Assembly (NCBI GenBank): GCA_043775075.1
Contig: JAYVSS010000178.1
Span: 1 to 26,083, forward strand
Reading direction: 5' to 3'
Origin: JANLQX01 sp043775075
Lineage (GTDB): Bacteria > Actinomycetota > Acidimicrobiia > Acidimicrobiales > JANYDT01
Length of the DNA stretch: 26,083 bases
The translations under genes were made by a program, and so were the position numbers. The notes under the pieces were generated by a model. It was not told the DNA's origin. It saw only the letters and a program-made list of their open reading frames with translations, and ran no database searches. This document shows, piece by piece, positions 16,255 to 25,062 of this stretch. Numbering within the stretch: the stretch's first letter is position 1; each line of letters begins with the position of its first letter.

Positions 16255-17370
16255 TTATCGGCGCCGCGCGCGGCGTTCCCGACGTAGGTCGGGGTGGAGC
16301 AGCGCAAACGCCACAGTGGCCAGAAGAGATAGGACCAGCGGTACGAGCGGCCACCGGCCAGCGAAGAACATGGGGGCCAACACAAAGCCTGATGCGATGG
16401 TAGTAAGCGACCATAGAATCAAAACCGTTCGCCGTGGACCGTGGCCGAGTTCAACCAGCCGATAGTGAATGTGTTCGCGGTCGGCGGTGGAGAACCCGCT
16501 TCGACGAACGGTGCGTTGCACGAGCAGGCGAGCGGTGTCGGCAATAGGCACCACGAGAATCAACAGAGGAATGAACAGCGGGGCGAGGAAGAAGTACGTC
16601 TGATTGGCAATCGGTACGCCAGGTACGGACCGTCCGCCCACGACGGACGTGGACACGGCGAGCAGAAGCCCCAGCAACAAAGCGCCGCTATCCCCCATAA
16701 AGACCTTCGCCGGGCTGAAGTTAAACGGGAGGAAGCCCACGCACACGCCACCGCCAACAACGGCAACGAGCGGGCCAAGGTTGGATCCATCGATGGAGCC
16801 GGCGTCGAAAAGTCTGGTCGAGTAAAGGAAGAACGCGACGCAGGCGATCGCCACGATCCCCGCGGCGAGACCGTCAAGCCCGTCGATCAGGTTGATGGCG
16901 TTGCACATTCCAACCAGCCAGAGCACCGTGACCAGAGCAGTGAAATCGGGGGAGATCTGAATTGCCCCGAAGAACGGGACCTGCACTTGGTCGAGGGTGA
17001 CACCGAAGAAATACAGACCGCTCCCGGCCAGAGCCATCCCCGCAATTTTTGCCGGCGGTGACAGATCCAGCCGATCGTCGACAAGCCCGATTGCCGAAAT
17101 AATAAGCGCACCTACGAGTACGCCGACGGGTTCAGACGACGAAGCGAACACATCGTGGAATTGGCTCATTCGAGATGCCACACCGAGGCCGACGAGGACC
17201 CCCACCAGCATCGCCAGCCCACCGATCTGGGGGACCGCCTGCTCGTGCAAACGCCGCTCACCGTCCGGTTCGGCGAGCACCCCGAATCGATAGCCAAGCG
17301 AAATGGCTAACGGCAAAATCGCCGCAGTGACGATCGCCGAGAGAACCCCGATGGTCAAGTAGCCGAGCAC
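16255..17370 (-). CDS. wecA: WecA/MraY-family undecaprenyl-phosphate sugar-1-phosphate transferase
   Basis: This 371-residue integral membrane enzyme should transfer a GlcNAc-1-phosphate-type sugar from UDP-sugar to a polyprenyl phosphate, the first step of a cell-wall polymer such as a linker or O-polysaccharide. Motifs in order: VDDRLDL (97-103), NAINLIDGLDGLAAG (157-171), VFMGDSG (223-229) and REHIHYRLVELGHG (298-311), the HIH motif typical of WecA-like members rather than MraY. About ten to eleven helices and a basic C-terminal tail are visible. GTG 17370 lies one base after the glyA stop, and I prefer it to ATG 17439, which would overlap glyA by 68 bases. In mycobacteria the wecA homologue (rfe) also lies just upstream of the atp genes. 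Confidence 0.93.
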   Translation of the reverse strand: MLGYLTIGVLSAIVTAAILPLAISLGYRFGVLAEPDGERRLHEQAVPQIGGLAMLVGVLVGLGVASRMSQFHDVFASSSEPVGVLVGALIISAIGLVDDRLDLSPPAKIAGMALAGSGLYFFGVTLDQVQVPFFGAIQISPDFTALVTVLWLVGMCNAINLIDGLDGLAAGIVAIACVAFFLYSTRLFDAGSIDGSNLGPLVAVVGGGVCVGFLPFNFSPAKVFMGDSGALLLGLLLAVSTSVVGGRSVPGVPIANQTYFFLAPLFIPLLILVVPIADTARLLVQRTVRRSGFSTADREHIHYRLVELGHGPRRTVLILWSLTTIASGFVLAPMFFAGRWPLVPLVLSLLATVAFALLHPDLRRERRARRR

Positions 17371-17371
17371 G

Positions 17372-18643
17372 TCAGGCGATCGGGAACTTCCCGCACAGGT
17401 CGGCGACCTCGTGCTTGAGTGAGGCCAGCGCGTCGGCATCGTCTCGTCGGCGGAGGGCTTCTCCGATCAGTCCGGCGATCAGGGGCATTTCCGATTCCGT
17501 CATGCCCTGGGTGGTCACCGACGGTGTGCCGATCCGCAGGCCACTGGTCACAAAGGGGGACCGGGGATCGAACGGGAACTGGTTCTTGTTCAACGTGATA
17601 CCCGCCCGGTCGAGAACTTCCTGGGCCACTTTGCCGGTGAGGTTCTCGTCGAACGGACGAAGGTCTACGAGCATGAGGTGGTTGTCCGTACCATCAGTAC
17701 ACAGACGAAATCCTTCTGCCCGCATAGCTTCTGCCAACGCTTGAGCATTGGCCACGATTTGCCTGGCGTAGCCGGCGAACTCGGGACGCTGCACCTCTCC
17801 GAAGGCGACCGCTTTTCCGGCGATGACGTGTTCCAACGGCCCACCCTGAGAACCGGGAAATACCGCCCTGTCAATCGCTGCGGCATGCTCCGCCTTGGAC
17901 AGAATGCATCCGCCACGCGGCCCCCGCAGTGTCTTGTGGGTGGTGAACGTGACGATGTCCGCGTAGGGCACGGGGTTCGGATGAACTCCGCCCGCAATAA
18001 GACCCGCAATATGGGCGGCGTCGAACATCAGCAGAGCACCAACCTCGTCGGCGATGGCTCGAAATGCTGCGGGATCAATGATCCTCGAATACGCCGTGGC
18101 CCCGGCGACGATCAGTTTCGGCCTCGATTCGAGGGCCACGTGGCGAACGTGGTCCATATCGATACGCTCGGTTTTTTCGTCGACGCCGTAGGACGTGAAG
18201 TCGTAGAACTGCCCGGAAAGACTGATCGGCAACCCATGGGTGATATGCCCGCCCTGGTCCAAACGTAGACCCATCGCTTTGTCGCCCGGCTTGAGCACGG
18301 CGAGGTACGCCGCGGTGTTGGCGTTGGCCCCAGAATGAGGCTGCACGTTGGCGTGCTCGGCGCCAAAAATCGCCTTGATGCGGTCTATGGCGACCTGCTC
18401 CACTTCGTCGATTACGGCATTCCCGCCGTAGTACCGCTTGCCCGGATACCCCTCGGCGTACTTGTTCGTGAGCACCGAGCCAACCGCTTCCCGAACTGCG
18501 TGCGACGTGAAATTCTCCGACGCAATCAGCTGCAGCCCGGTGCGCTGGCGCTCGCCCTCGCGCTCGATCAAGTCGAACACGACATCGCGGGGACCGGCGC
18601 CCGTCGACGGAACCAGAGCGGGAGAGGTAGTTGTGGCAGACAT
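17372..18643 (-). CDS. glyA: Serine hydroxymethyltransferase
   Basis: This PLP enzyme converts serine and tetrahydrofolate to glycine and 5,10-methylene-tetrahydrofolate in the cytosol. The 423-residue protein shows LQLIASENFTS (38-48), TNKYAEGYPGKRYYGG (59-74), the PLP-stacking His134 region (GGHITHG), Asp208 and His211 (FDAAHIAGL), and the PLP lysine Lys237 in TFTTHKTLRGPRGG. Length is normal. ATG 18643 has GAAGGAG eight bases upstream. It opens the minus-strand block and is divergent from the acyltransferase gene. A weak -10-like TAGATT lies about 85-90 bases upstream. Confidence 0.98.
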   Translation of the reverse strand: MSATTTSPALVPSTGAGPRDVVFDLIEREGERQRTGLQLIASENFTSHAVREAVGSVLTNKYAEGYPGKRYYGGNAVIDEVEQVAIDRIKAIFGAEHANVQPHSGANANTAAYLAVLKPGDKAMGLRLDQGGHITHGLPISLSGQFYDFTSYGVDEKTERIDMDHVRHVALESRPKLIVAGATAYSRIIDPAAFRAIADEVGALLMFDAAHIAGLIAGGVHPNPVPYADIVTFTTHKTLRGPRGGCILSKAEHAAAIDRAVFPGSQGGPLEHVIAGKAVAFGEVQRPEFAGYARQIVANAQALAEAMRAEGFRLCTDGTDNHLMLVDLRPFDENLTGKVAQEVLDRAGITLNKNQFPFDPRSPFVTSGLRIGTPSVTTQGMTESEMPLIAGLIGEALRRRDDADALASLKHEVADLCGKFPIA

Positions 18644-18780
18644 GGCGGCGACTCCTTCGACGGAAATGGTTTCGGCCGAATTAGTCCGGGCGCACCTGCG
18701 AATCTACCGGCCACGGACCCATTCCGAGCGACGCCTCCCAGAGACGCCTCATGGCCGAGTGGAACTACTGTGCTTAGACG

Positions 18781-20919
18781 GTGGACCGCCGACCGACCTC
18801 ACATATGCCCGGTCTTGACGGGCTCCGGGGCATCGCTGTCCTGGTCGTTGTCGCCTATCACCTTGGCCTTCCTGGCGCCCGGGGCGGATTTCTCGGCGTC
18901 GATGTGTTCTTCGTGGTTAGCGGATTTCTTGTGACCACACTCTTGGTGGGCGAGCTGACCACGACCGGTCGAATCGACATCCTTGGATTCTGGCTACGAC
19001 GCATTCGCCGACTCATGCCTGCGCTGCTCACGCTGATCGTGGTGATCGGCGGAGTGTACGGGTTTCGGATCCCCGAAAAACTGGCGCCAGGTCGAGTCGA
19101 TCTCCTCGCCGGAGCGTTGTACGCCAGCAACTGGCGGATGATCCTTACGTCCACGTCCTATTTCGACCAGCTCGGTCGCCCGCCTCTCACCCGCCACCTC
19201 TGGTCCTTGGCCATCGAAGGCCAGTTCTACCTCGTCTGGCCCGTTGTGCTGTGTGCCGTCGCCTACGTGTGTGGGACCGACCATCGACGCATGGCGTCCG
19301 TCACTGCGCTCCTCGGCGCCATTTCTTTGGCCTGGGGCGCGGTCCTCTATCACCCCGGTACCGATCCTTCGCGGGTGTACTTCGGCACCGACACGCGGCT
19401 AGTCGCGATACTCCTCGGGGCGACGTTGGCATTGGCCTTGCCCGCCGGGCCGACGCAGCTGGCGGGGCGCGCTCGTGCCGCCCTGTCGCTCGGCGGGGTG
19501 CTCGGCGTGGCCTCACTCGCCGGTTGCGTGGCGCTGGTTTCTGATCAGATGACCCTGCTGTACCGGGGCGGTTTTGGCCTCGTGGCCATCACCGCTGCGG
19601 TGGTTGTGTGGGCCGCTGCGGTGCCCAAGACGTTGGTCTCAAACACCCTGGCGTGGCGTCCAATCGTCTGGATCGGCGTCCGTTCCTACAGCCTGTATCT
19701 CTGGCATTGGCCAGTGATTGCGCTCACCCAGCCGGGCATCGACGTCGATATTTCGACGAACCGTTGGGTGTTGGCGGCCGCTCGTTTCGCCGCTTCGTTG
19801 GCCCTCACCGAGTTCTCCTTTCGGCTCGTCGAGGAGCCATTCCGCAAGAAGCTCTTCGGGCGATGGTTGGCCTCGATCGTTGGTCGCCCCGGAGCGGTGT
19901 TGCGGACGCCAGGTTGGTACGCCGGCACGTTGGGCGCCGCGCTCGTTCTCGTCGGAGGGGTCGCCGGAGTGAGTCGAGCTGCGCAAAATGACGGAATCGC
20001 CGACTCGCTTCGCGCCCCCAACGAGGAGGTCCTGATTACTCACGAGGCGAGTTCGTCGGGCTCATCGGGCCCGTCGGGCTCATCGGGCTCATCGGCGTTG
20101 GGGACCGCTCCCGCTCCCACTACCGCTGCCCCCGCGTTGCTCGGTCCGGTTTCGGTTTCGGTCGAGACGTCCGCTCCGCCCACCACCTTCCCGCCGCCGC
20201 CACCCGATCCCCGGACGCCGCCGCCAACCACCGATCCCGCCCACCCCGAGGCGACCGTTCCTCCTGCGCTTCCAACAACCACACTGCCCCGCCCTCCCGG
20301 CGTGCTGGCCATTGGTGATTCGATCATGAAAGGGGCGTCGCCATCGCTGTCTGTGCGGCTCGGCGACGGGAGCGTGATCGACGCCGCCATCTCTCGACCG
20401 TTCACCGCAGGGGTGGACGTTCTCGATCAGCAACTGGCAAAAGGGCGCGAATTCGGAGCGATCGTCATTCACCTTGGAAACAACGGAGCGCCTTCAAAAA
20501 AACAGTTCAGCGCGCTTATGACGAAGATCAATCCCGCAACTCCGGTGTTGTTCATCACGATGCGCGAGTCCCGTGAGTGGGCCCCGAAATTGAATGCGCT
20601 CCTACGGGAGGAAGCAATGAACTACGCGAACATACGAATTCTTGAATGGAATGAGGCGGCCGGCGATCGGTCGTATCTGTTCGCCAAGGACAAGTTGCAC
20701 CTCAGCGGCACCGGTGGGCGGTACTACAGCGATTTGGTGGTCTGGGGTCTGCAACAGGAGGGATACCGCGGGGTGCCGACGCCGGCGCCCACGATGACCT
20801 CGACGGTTGTTGGGAGTACCACGACGGCTGTCGGTAGCACCACCACGGCGATCGTGTCGCCCCCAACATCGACCGGCCTGCCAAGCACATCGGTAGCCTC
20901 GACGATCCCTACGGCTTAG
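18781..20919 (+). CDS. OafA-type membrane acyltransferase fused to an SGNH domain
   Basis: This 712-residue protein has an N-terminal Acyltransferase_3 membrane domain (about 10-400, ten or eleven helices). Its motifs are GLDGLRGIAVLVVVAYHLG (His27), GVDVFFVVSGFLVT, RRIRRLMPA, and HLWSLAIEGQFYLVWP (Glu146). A Pro/Ser/Thr-rich linker (about 420-505) leads to an extracytoplasmic SGNH domain: LAIGDSIMKG (Ser514), IHLGNNGA (Asn568) and KDKLH (Asp637/His640). A Thr/Ser tail ends the protein. Such fusions O-acetylate cell-envelope polysaccharides or glycolipids: the membrane half passes the acyl group across and the SGNH half places it. GTG 18781 gives eight residues before the domain; ATG 18805 is an alternative. 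Its stop overlaps the stop of the convergent rpiB gene. Confidence 0.92.
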   Translation: MDRRPTSHMPGLDGLRGIAVLVVVAYHLGLPGARGGFLGVDVFFVVSGFLVTTLLVGELTTTGRIDILGFWLRRIRRLMPALLTLIVVIGGVYGFRIPEKLAPGRVDLLAGALYASNWRMILTSTSYFDQLGRPPLTRHLWSLAIEGQFYLVWPVVLCAVAYVCGTDHRRMASVTALLGAISLAWGAVLYHPGTDPSRVYFGTDTRLVAILLGATLALALPAGPTQLAGRARAALSLGGVLGVASLAGCVALVSDQMTLLYRGGFGLVAITAAVVVWAAAVPKTLVSNTLAWRPIVWIGVRSYSLYLWHWPVIALTQPGIDVDISTNRWVLAAARFAASLALTEFSFRLVEEPFRKKLFGRWLASIVGRPGAVLRTPGWYAGTLGAALVLVGGVAGVSRAAQNDGIADSLRAPNEEVLITHEASSSGSSGPSGSSGSSALGTAPAPTTAAPALLGPVSVSVETSAPPTTFPPPPPDPRTPPPTTDPAHPEATVPPALPTTTLPRPPGVLAIGDSIMKGASPSLSVRLGDGSVIDAAISRPFTAGVDVLDQQLAKGREFGAIVIHLGNNGAPSKKQFSALMTKINPATPVLFITMRESREWAPKLNALLREEAMNYANIRILEWNEAAGDRSYLFAKDKLHLSGTGGRYYSDLVVWGLQQEGYRGVPTPAPTMTSTVVGSTTTAVGSTTTAIVSPPTSTGLPSTSVASTIPTA
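20056..20095 (+). repeat. Tandem 9-bp repeat in the acyltransferase linker
   Basis: Four units of the 9-mer TCGGGCTCA (the second unit changed to TCGGGCCCG) and a partial fifth encode a Ser-Gly-Ser repeat in the disordered linker between the membrane and SGNH domains. A 9-bp unit keeps the frame, so the copy number could vary between strains and change linker length. Confidence 0.6.
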
Positions 20920-21464
20920 CTCGGGCGATGGCCGGTGCTGCTGATCGCCTCAATCAGTGCCACTCGGTGGGCATGGCGACCACCTTCGAACGGGGTGGTG
21001 GCGAAGGTCATCAATGCGTCCACGGCCACTTGGGGGCCGATCAGACGCTCTCCCAGACAGATCACATTGGCGTCGTTGTGTTGGCGCGACAACCGAGCGC
21101 TGGTGACGTCGTGCACGGTGGCGCCCCGGCCCCCCGCCCGGGTGACGGCCATGGCGATCCCGATGCCGCTGCCACACACGGCGAGACCGAGTTCACCGCT
21201 TCCGTCGAGAACGGCATGAGCCACGGCTACGCCGTAGTCGGGATAATCCACCGACGCCTCACCATGGGTCCCAAGATCAAGCACCTCATACCCGGCAGCG
21301 CGAAGGTGGGCGACCAGCGAATCTTTGAGATGGACGCCAGCATGGTCCGCCCCCGCCACGAACCGGGGCAGCATTACCGCCGTCACCGCTCGACCGACGG
21401 CGTCAACCACGCCATCGGTTGCTCCGGACGGGGTTGCCTCCGTCGTTGCCGTTGGGTCAGCCAT
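20916..21464 (-). CDS. rpiB: Ribose-5-phosphate isomerase B (RpiB/LacA family)
   Basis: RpiB interconverts ribose 5-phosphate and ribulose 5-phosphate in the pentose phosphate pathway. The family motifs are AGADHAGVHLKDSL (37-50), the catalytic Cys97 in VCGSGIGIAMA, and SARLSRQHNDANVICLGERLIG (122-143), numbered from ATG 21464. The protein is 182 residues; the conserved part starts at Met31 (ATG 21374), which would give 152 residues, the usual size. I chose 21464 because TACGAT, a -10-like box, lies six bases upstream and fits a leaderless mRNA; the first 30 residues are low complexity, so the later start remains possible. It is last in the tldD cluster. A LacA-like specificity cannot be excluded. 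Confidence 0.92.
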   Translation of the reverse strand: MADPTATTEATPSGATDGVVDAVGRAVTAVMLPRFVAGADHAGVHLKDSLVAHLRAAGYEVLDLGTHGEASVDYPDYGVAVAHAVLDGSGELGLAVCGSGIGIAMAVTRAGGRGATVHDVTSARLSRQHNDANVICLGERLIGPQVAVDALMTFATTPFEGGRHAHRVALIEAISSTGHRPS

Positions 21465-21470
21465 CCCGCC

Positions 21471-21476
21471 ATCGTA
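21471..21476 (-). promoter_or_regulatory. Candidate -10 box of a leaderless rpiB promoter
   Basis: TACGAT is followed by GGCGGG and then the ATG, so transcription would begin at the start codon. The best -35-like TTGTCA lies 24 bases upstream, too far for this box; it is 17 bases from a poorer TACGCC. If real, rpiB has its own promoter besides readthrough from the cluster. Confidence 0.35.
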
Positions 21477-21507
21477 CGGCGTAGAAACTGCCTGGCCGTT
21501 TGACAAT

Positions 21508-22125
21508 CTATGCGCACTGAGTACATCCGGTTTCAGTGACCACGGCGTCCACCCGTTGATCGTGAGGCTCGGCCGGGATACGCCCCGGCGCGGCGACCAT
21601 TTGGGCGTTGAATATCGTCGCAATTGTGCGCGGCGGGGACGCCAGTTTGCGTGCCTCGGTCAGCCATCGGTCGTAGTAACCCACTCCGCCTCCGAGGCGA
21701 TTGCCCTGCGAGTCAATCGCCGTGGCCGGCATCAACACCAGCGAGATCTCCGCCGACGAGACCGGATCGGGCACTTCTGTTTCCGGAATGCTGTGCGGTC
21801 CGATGACCAGATCGGCCACCTCGCATGTACGCAGAAGATCGAACGTCATGATGCGATCAGCCGTGATGTCGTCGCCAACGATCCGAGGAATCACGATCCG
21901 CCGACCGGAAGCCATCGCCATCTCGACCAGCGGCCACAGATCCACCTCGCTTCCCACCGGGACGTAGATCGCAACGGTGCTTGCTTCTCGCCACCACTCC
22001 CCCTCAACGATATGTGCACGTATCTGTTTGGAAAACAATGCACGCGTATCAGTTGGGAGCGCAATACGAGCGAGGCGGGCAGCGCGCCGAAGAGCGACGC
22101 GCGCTTCGGCGAGCGAGGACGACAT
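21508..22125 (-). CDS. 5-formyltetrahydrofolate cyclo-ligase
   Basis: The enzyme uses ATP to turn 5-formyl-THF into 5,10-methenyl-THF. The 205-residue protein has the N-terminal basic helix ARVALRRAARLAR (8-20), YVPVGSEVDLWPLV (54-67), LMPATAIDSQGNRLGGGVGYYDRWL (131-155), with the signature GGGVGYYDR at 145-153, and the C-terminal PHDQRVDAVVTE (187-198). The frame extends to 22209, but ATG 22125 with AGAGGG upstream gives the normal length. It lies 17 bases after the tldE stop and 43 before rpiB. Together with glyA in this window it serves folate one-carbon metabolism, though in another operon. Confidence 0.93.
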   Translation of the reverse strand: MSSSLAEARVALRRAARLARIALPTDTRALFSKQIRAHIVEGEWWREASTVAIYVPVGSEVDLWPLVEMAMASGRRIVIPRIVGDDITADRIMTFDLLRTCEVADLVIGPHSIPETEVPDPVSSAEISLVLMPATAIDSQGNRLGGGVGYYDRWLTEARKLASPPRTIATIFNAQMVAAPGRIPAEPHDQRVDAVVTETGCTQCA

Positions 22126-22142
22126 GTTCGAGCCCTCTCTGC

Positions 22143-23504
22143 CTACGCGCCGGAGAGACTCATACCGGTCACGGCCAGGGTGACGCCCGCCGAACCGCCG
22201 GGGAGCCACTCCAGATCATCGCCAATGGCGACGATGTCCATCAACATCCGTTGCAGGGTGGACGCAATCGTGAACTCGCGAATGGGTTCCGCCAGTGCAC
22301 CGTCACGGATGACAAGGCCTTCGGCACCAACGGAAAAGTCGCCGCTCACCGGATTCACGCCGGAGTGAATGCCACTTATCGATTGCACCAGAACGGCGTT
22401 GCCGACGCTTCCGAGAATGGCGTCTCGACTTTGCATTCCGGGAGCGACGGTGAGCGCTCGGCAACCAACACCGGGCGTGCCCTTGAACCCACCTCGCACC
22501 GCACTTCCGGTGGACGCCGCACCGTTGCCCGTGCGCCGCGCCGACATGGAGTTGTGCACGAAATTCGACAGCACCCCGTTGGTGATCAGCGGAATGCGCC
22601 GGGTGGCCAGGCCCTCAGCGTCGAACGGCGAAGCGCCGTAGGCGTCGGGGTTGGTGGGGTCGTCCGCCAACGTGAGGTTCGAGACGGCGACCGCCTGACC
22701 GAGCCGGTCGGCGAAGAGTGATCGTCCCTTCAGAACAGCCTCACCGTTCAGCGTGCCGCCGAGAATACCGAGCAGCGATGACGTGACGTAGGGATCGAAC
22801 ACCACCGTGGTTCGCTGCGACGCGGGCTTGGTCGAGCCGAGCAAACGAGTGGCCCGCTCGACCGCCATCGCCGCCGCTTTGGCCACGTCGAGATCGCCGG
22901 GAGCGCGTCCGACGGAATACCCAAACCCGGTTTGGGTGTCGGATTCGTCGCCGGCGATGGCGTACGCCACCACCGAACAGCCGGTGCGACGAAACGACGA
23001 TTGAATCCCCGCGGTGGAGGCGATCGCCACCTCAAGCACCCCATCGCCATAGCTCGCACTTCGCAGCGAACGAATACGCGAATCTCCGGCTCGCACGAGA
23101 CGTTCAAGCTCCATCGCCAACTCGATCTTGGCATCCGTCGAGAACGACAGCAGGCTTTCGTCCCAGATATGCAGATCGGCCGCCGCCACGCCGTCGGGCC
23201 CGGTCAGGCCGACGAACGGATCGGGAGTGCCAAACGACGCGTTGTCCCGCGCCTCGGCCAACGTGGCCCGCAACGATGCCTCATCGAGCGCGCCGGTGTA
23301 GGCAAAGCCCTGTCGGTTCCCGTCCGCTCCAGGAAGAATCACCCGGATTCCAACGCCATCGGTTTCCGCCGTTGAGAGCGTTTCGATGTCGCCCTGGTAC
23401 ACCTCCACATCGGCATCGCGGGAGTGGGCGGCGTAGGCCTCGACCTGCTCGTCGCCTTCGGCCCAACTAACGACTCGATTGGCCAGGTCGCGCAAATCAC
23501 TCAT
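22143..23504 (-). CDS. pmbA: TldE/PmbA-family protein, partner of TldD
   Basis: This 453-residue protein belongs to the PmbA/TldD peptidase family. It has the N-terminal strand-rich domain (VEVYQGDIETLSTAETDGVGIRVILPG, about 33-59) and the C-terminal GVNPVSGDFSVGAEGLVI motif, but no HExxxH, so it is the non-catalytic TldE half. With TldD it forms a heterodimeric metalloprotease that trims unfolded or modified peptides (in E. coli: microcin B17 maturation and CcdA decay). ATG 23504 overlaps the tldD stop as ATGA, so the two subunits are translationally coupled, matching a 1:1 complex. The natural substrate here is unknown; no modified-peptide precursor or maturation enzyme is seen nearby. Confidence 0.93.
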   Translation of the reverse strand: MSDLRDLANRVVSWAEGDEQVEAYAAHSRDADVEVYQGDIETLSTAETDGVGIRVILPGADGNRQGFAYTGALDEASLRATLAEARDNASFGTPDPFVGLTGPDGVAAADLHIWDESLLSFSTDAKIELAMELERLVRAGDSRIRSLRSASYGDGVLEVAIASTAGIQSSFRRTGCSVVAYAIAGDESDTQTGFGYSVGRAPGDLDVAKAAAMAVERATRLLGSTKPASQRTTVVFDPYVTSSLLGILGGTLNGEAVLKGRSLFADRLGQAVAVSNLTLADDPTNPDAYGASPFDAEGLATRRIPLITNGVLSNFVHNSMSARRTGNGAASTGSAVRGGFKGTPGVGCRALTVAPGMQSRDAILGSVGNAVLVQSISGIHSGVNPVSGDFSVGAEGLVIRDGALAEPIREFTIASTLQRMLMDIVAIGDDLEWLPGGSAGVTLAVTGMSLSGA

Positions 23505-24925
23505 GCCGCGGTGCCGCCAACGGTGATGCCCTGAACTCGCAACGTGGGATTGCCGTCGGAGACCGGAACGCCCTGACCGTCCTTGCCGCACGTGCCCACG
23601 CCCGTAGCGAAATCGTTGCCAATGGCATCGATGGCCTGCAGGACGGCGGGACCGTTGCCGATGAGGTTGGCGTCGCGTAGCGGCTCGGTGATTTGGCCGT
23701 TCTCGATGAGGTACGCCTCAACCATGCCGAACACGAAGTCTCCGGTGGCCGTGTTGACCTGACCGCCGCCGAGCTTGGCGCAGTAAATACCGGACTCCGT
23801 CCCGGCCACGATCGAACCCGGTTCCTCTCCGCCCGCAAGCAGATAGGTGTTGGTCATCCGCACGATCGGCAGGTACTGGTAGCTCTGCCGACGACCATTT
23901 CCAGTCGGGGCATGACCCTGCTTCTTGGCGTGACGGAGATCCCACATGTAATCCGTCAGGACACCGTCTTCGATGAGCACGTTGCGCTGGGTGGCATTGC
24001 CCTCATCGTCGATCGCGCTCGTGCCCCATTCGCGCGCATACGAACCGTCGTCAACGATCGTCACGCCGCGCGCCGCCACCTGCTGACCAACTCGATTGCG
24101 AAAAACGCTTGTATCTTTCAACACGAGGTCGGCTTCGAGGCCGTGGCCGCACGCCTCATGAAACATCGTGCCGCCCGCTCCCTTTTCCAGGACCACGGTG
24201 ACCTGGCCCGACGGCGCCGGACGCGCTCGCAATTTCGTAAGCGCGCGTTGTGCTGCTTTGCGACCGATTTCATCCACGTCGTATTCGTCGAAGAGTTCCC
24301 AGCCCACGGTCTTCGCGGCAACGTCGTATCCGGTTTGCATACCGGTGTCTCCGAGGGCAACGGCCTGGACCATGAGTCGGGTTCGCACCGTTTCGTCGCC
24401 CGCCAACACACCATCGGAATTGGCCACCAGGATGCGCCGACGCGCGTCGCCGTACCCCACCGTTACCTGGCGGATCGCCGAACCGGCGGCGCGGGCCGCA
24501 GCGTCGCCCCGCTGCAGCAGTTCGACCTTGCGGCTCTTCGGTATGGCAATGGGGTCGACGAGGATCAGATGGGGCCGAGGACGCGACCGGTCGGTCAGGT
24601 TCACCGTTCGCACTCCTCCGGCGCCGCCACGAGCAGCGGCACTGGCGGCTTTCGCCGCGGCCAGGAGCCCCGCCTCGGAAAGATCGGCGGTGTGAGCGAA
24701 GCCGGTCGTGTCTCCCCGAATGACTCGGATGCCGGCGCCCCGCTCGGCGCCACTCGTCAGTTCTTCCACCCGGCCGTCGTCGAGCAGCGCCGAACTATTT
24801 ACCCGATCCTCGACGAAAATCTCGGCGAAATCGCCGCCGGTGCGCAGAGCGGCAGCCAGCACCTTCTCCAGCGTTGGCTGGTCCACCAGGGAAAGCAGAG
24901 CGGGGTTTGATGTTTGTGTGGTCAC
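23501..24925 (-). CDS. tldD: TldD metalloprotease subunit
   Basis: This 474-residue protein carries the zinc site HEACGH (256-261) in GGTMFHEACGHGLEADLV, as HExxxH in the TldD family, and a conserved Cys446 in TCGKDGQ near the end that is the likely third zinc ligand. The N-terminal half resembles TldE (AEIFVEDRVNSSALLDDGRVEELTSG), as expected for paired paralogues. The active site sits in a tunnel formed with TldE and cuts unfolded peptides. GTG 24925 has AAGGA eight bases upstream. It is the first gene of the cluster tldD-tldE-cyclo-ligase-rpiB and is divergent from the PAP2 gene. All key residues are present. Confidence 0.96.
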   Translation of the reverse strand: MTTQTSNPALLSLVDQPTLEKVLAAALRTGGDFAEIFVEDRVNSSALLDDGRVEELTSGAERGAGIRVIRGDTTGFAHTADLSEAGLLAAAKAASAAARGGAGGVRTVNLTDRSRPRPHLILVDPIAIPKSRKVELLQRGDAAARAAGSAIRQVTVGYGDARRRILVANSDGVLAGDETVRTRLMVQAVALGDTGMQTGYDVAAKTVGWELFDEYDVDEIGRKAAQRALTKLRARPAPSGQVTVVLEKGAGGTMFHEACGHGLEADLVLKDTSVFRNRVGQQVAARGVTIVDDGSYAREWGTSAIDDEGNATQRNVLIEDGVLTDYMWDLRHAKKQGHAPTGNGRRQSYQYLPIVRMTNTYLLAGGEEPGSIVAGTESGIYCAKLGGGQVNTATGDFVFGMVEAYLIENGQITEPLRDANLIGNGPAVLQAIDAIGNDFATGVGTCGKDGQGVPVSDGNPTLRVQGITVGGTAA

Positions 24926-25062
24926 CGAAGTGTTCCTTGCCTAGACGAAGAGAGTGCGCGGTCGATCAGTCAGAGGATCGGTACCTCGTACCAACGAATG
25001 TAGGGGCTTCGGTGTTCCCAGCCCCGCGCGAGGCCATCGCTCCCCTACGCTGGCCGACGCTC

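Noticed and set aside
16172..16414. Minus-strand 80-codon frame between the wecA-like and hydrolase genes
   Set aside because: Mostly overlaps the 3' end of the wecA-like gene in another frame and has no homology that I recognise.
18730..18750. Direct repeat GACGCCTC twice (13-base period) upstream of the acyltransferase
   Set aside because: Short GC-rich 8-mer; a similar 13-base period at 5304-5326 uses a different sequence, so no common site can be claimed.
24980..25025. Small dyads (GGTAC-CTC-GTACC and GGGGCT-N11-AGCCCC) in the tldD-PAP2 divergent region
   Set aside because: Arms are only 5-6 bases, with no T-run and no recognisable operator; such pairs are expected by chance in GC-rich DNA.
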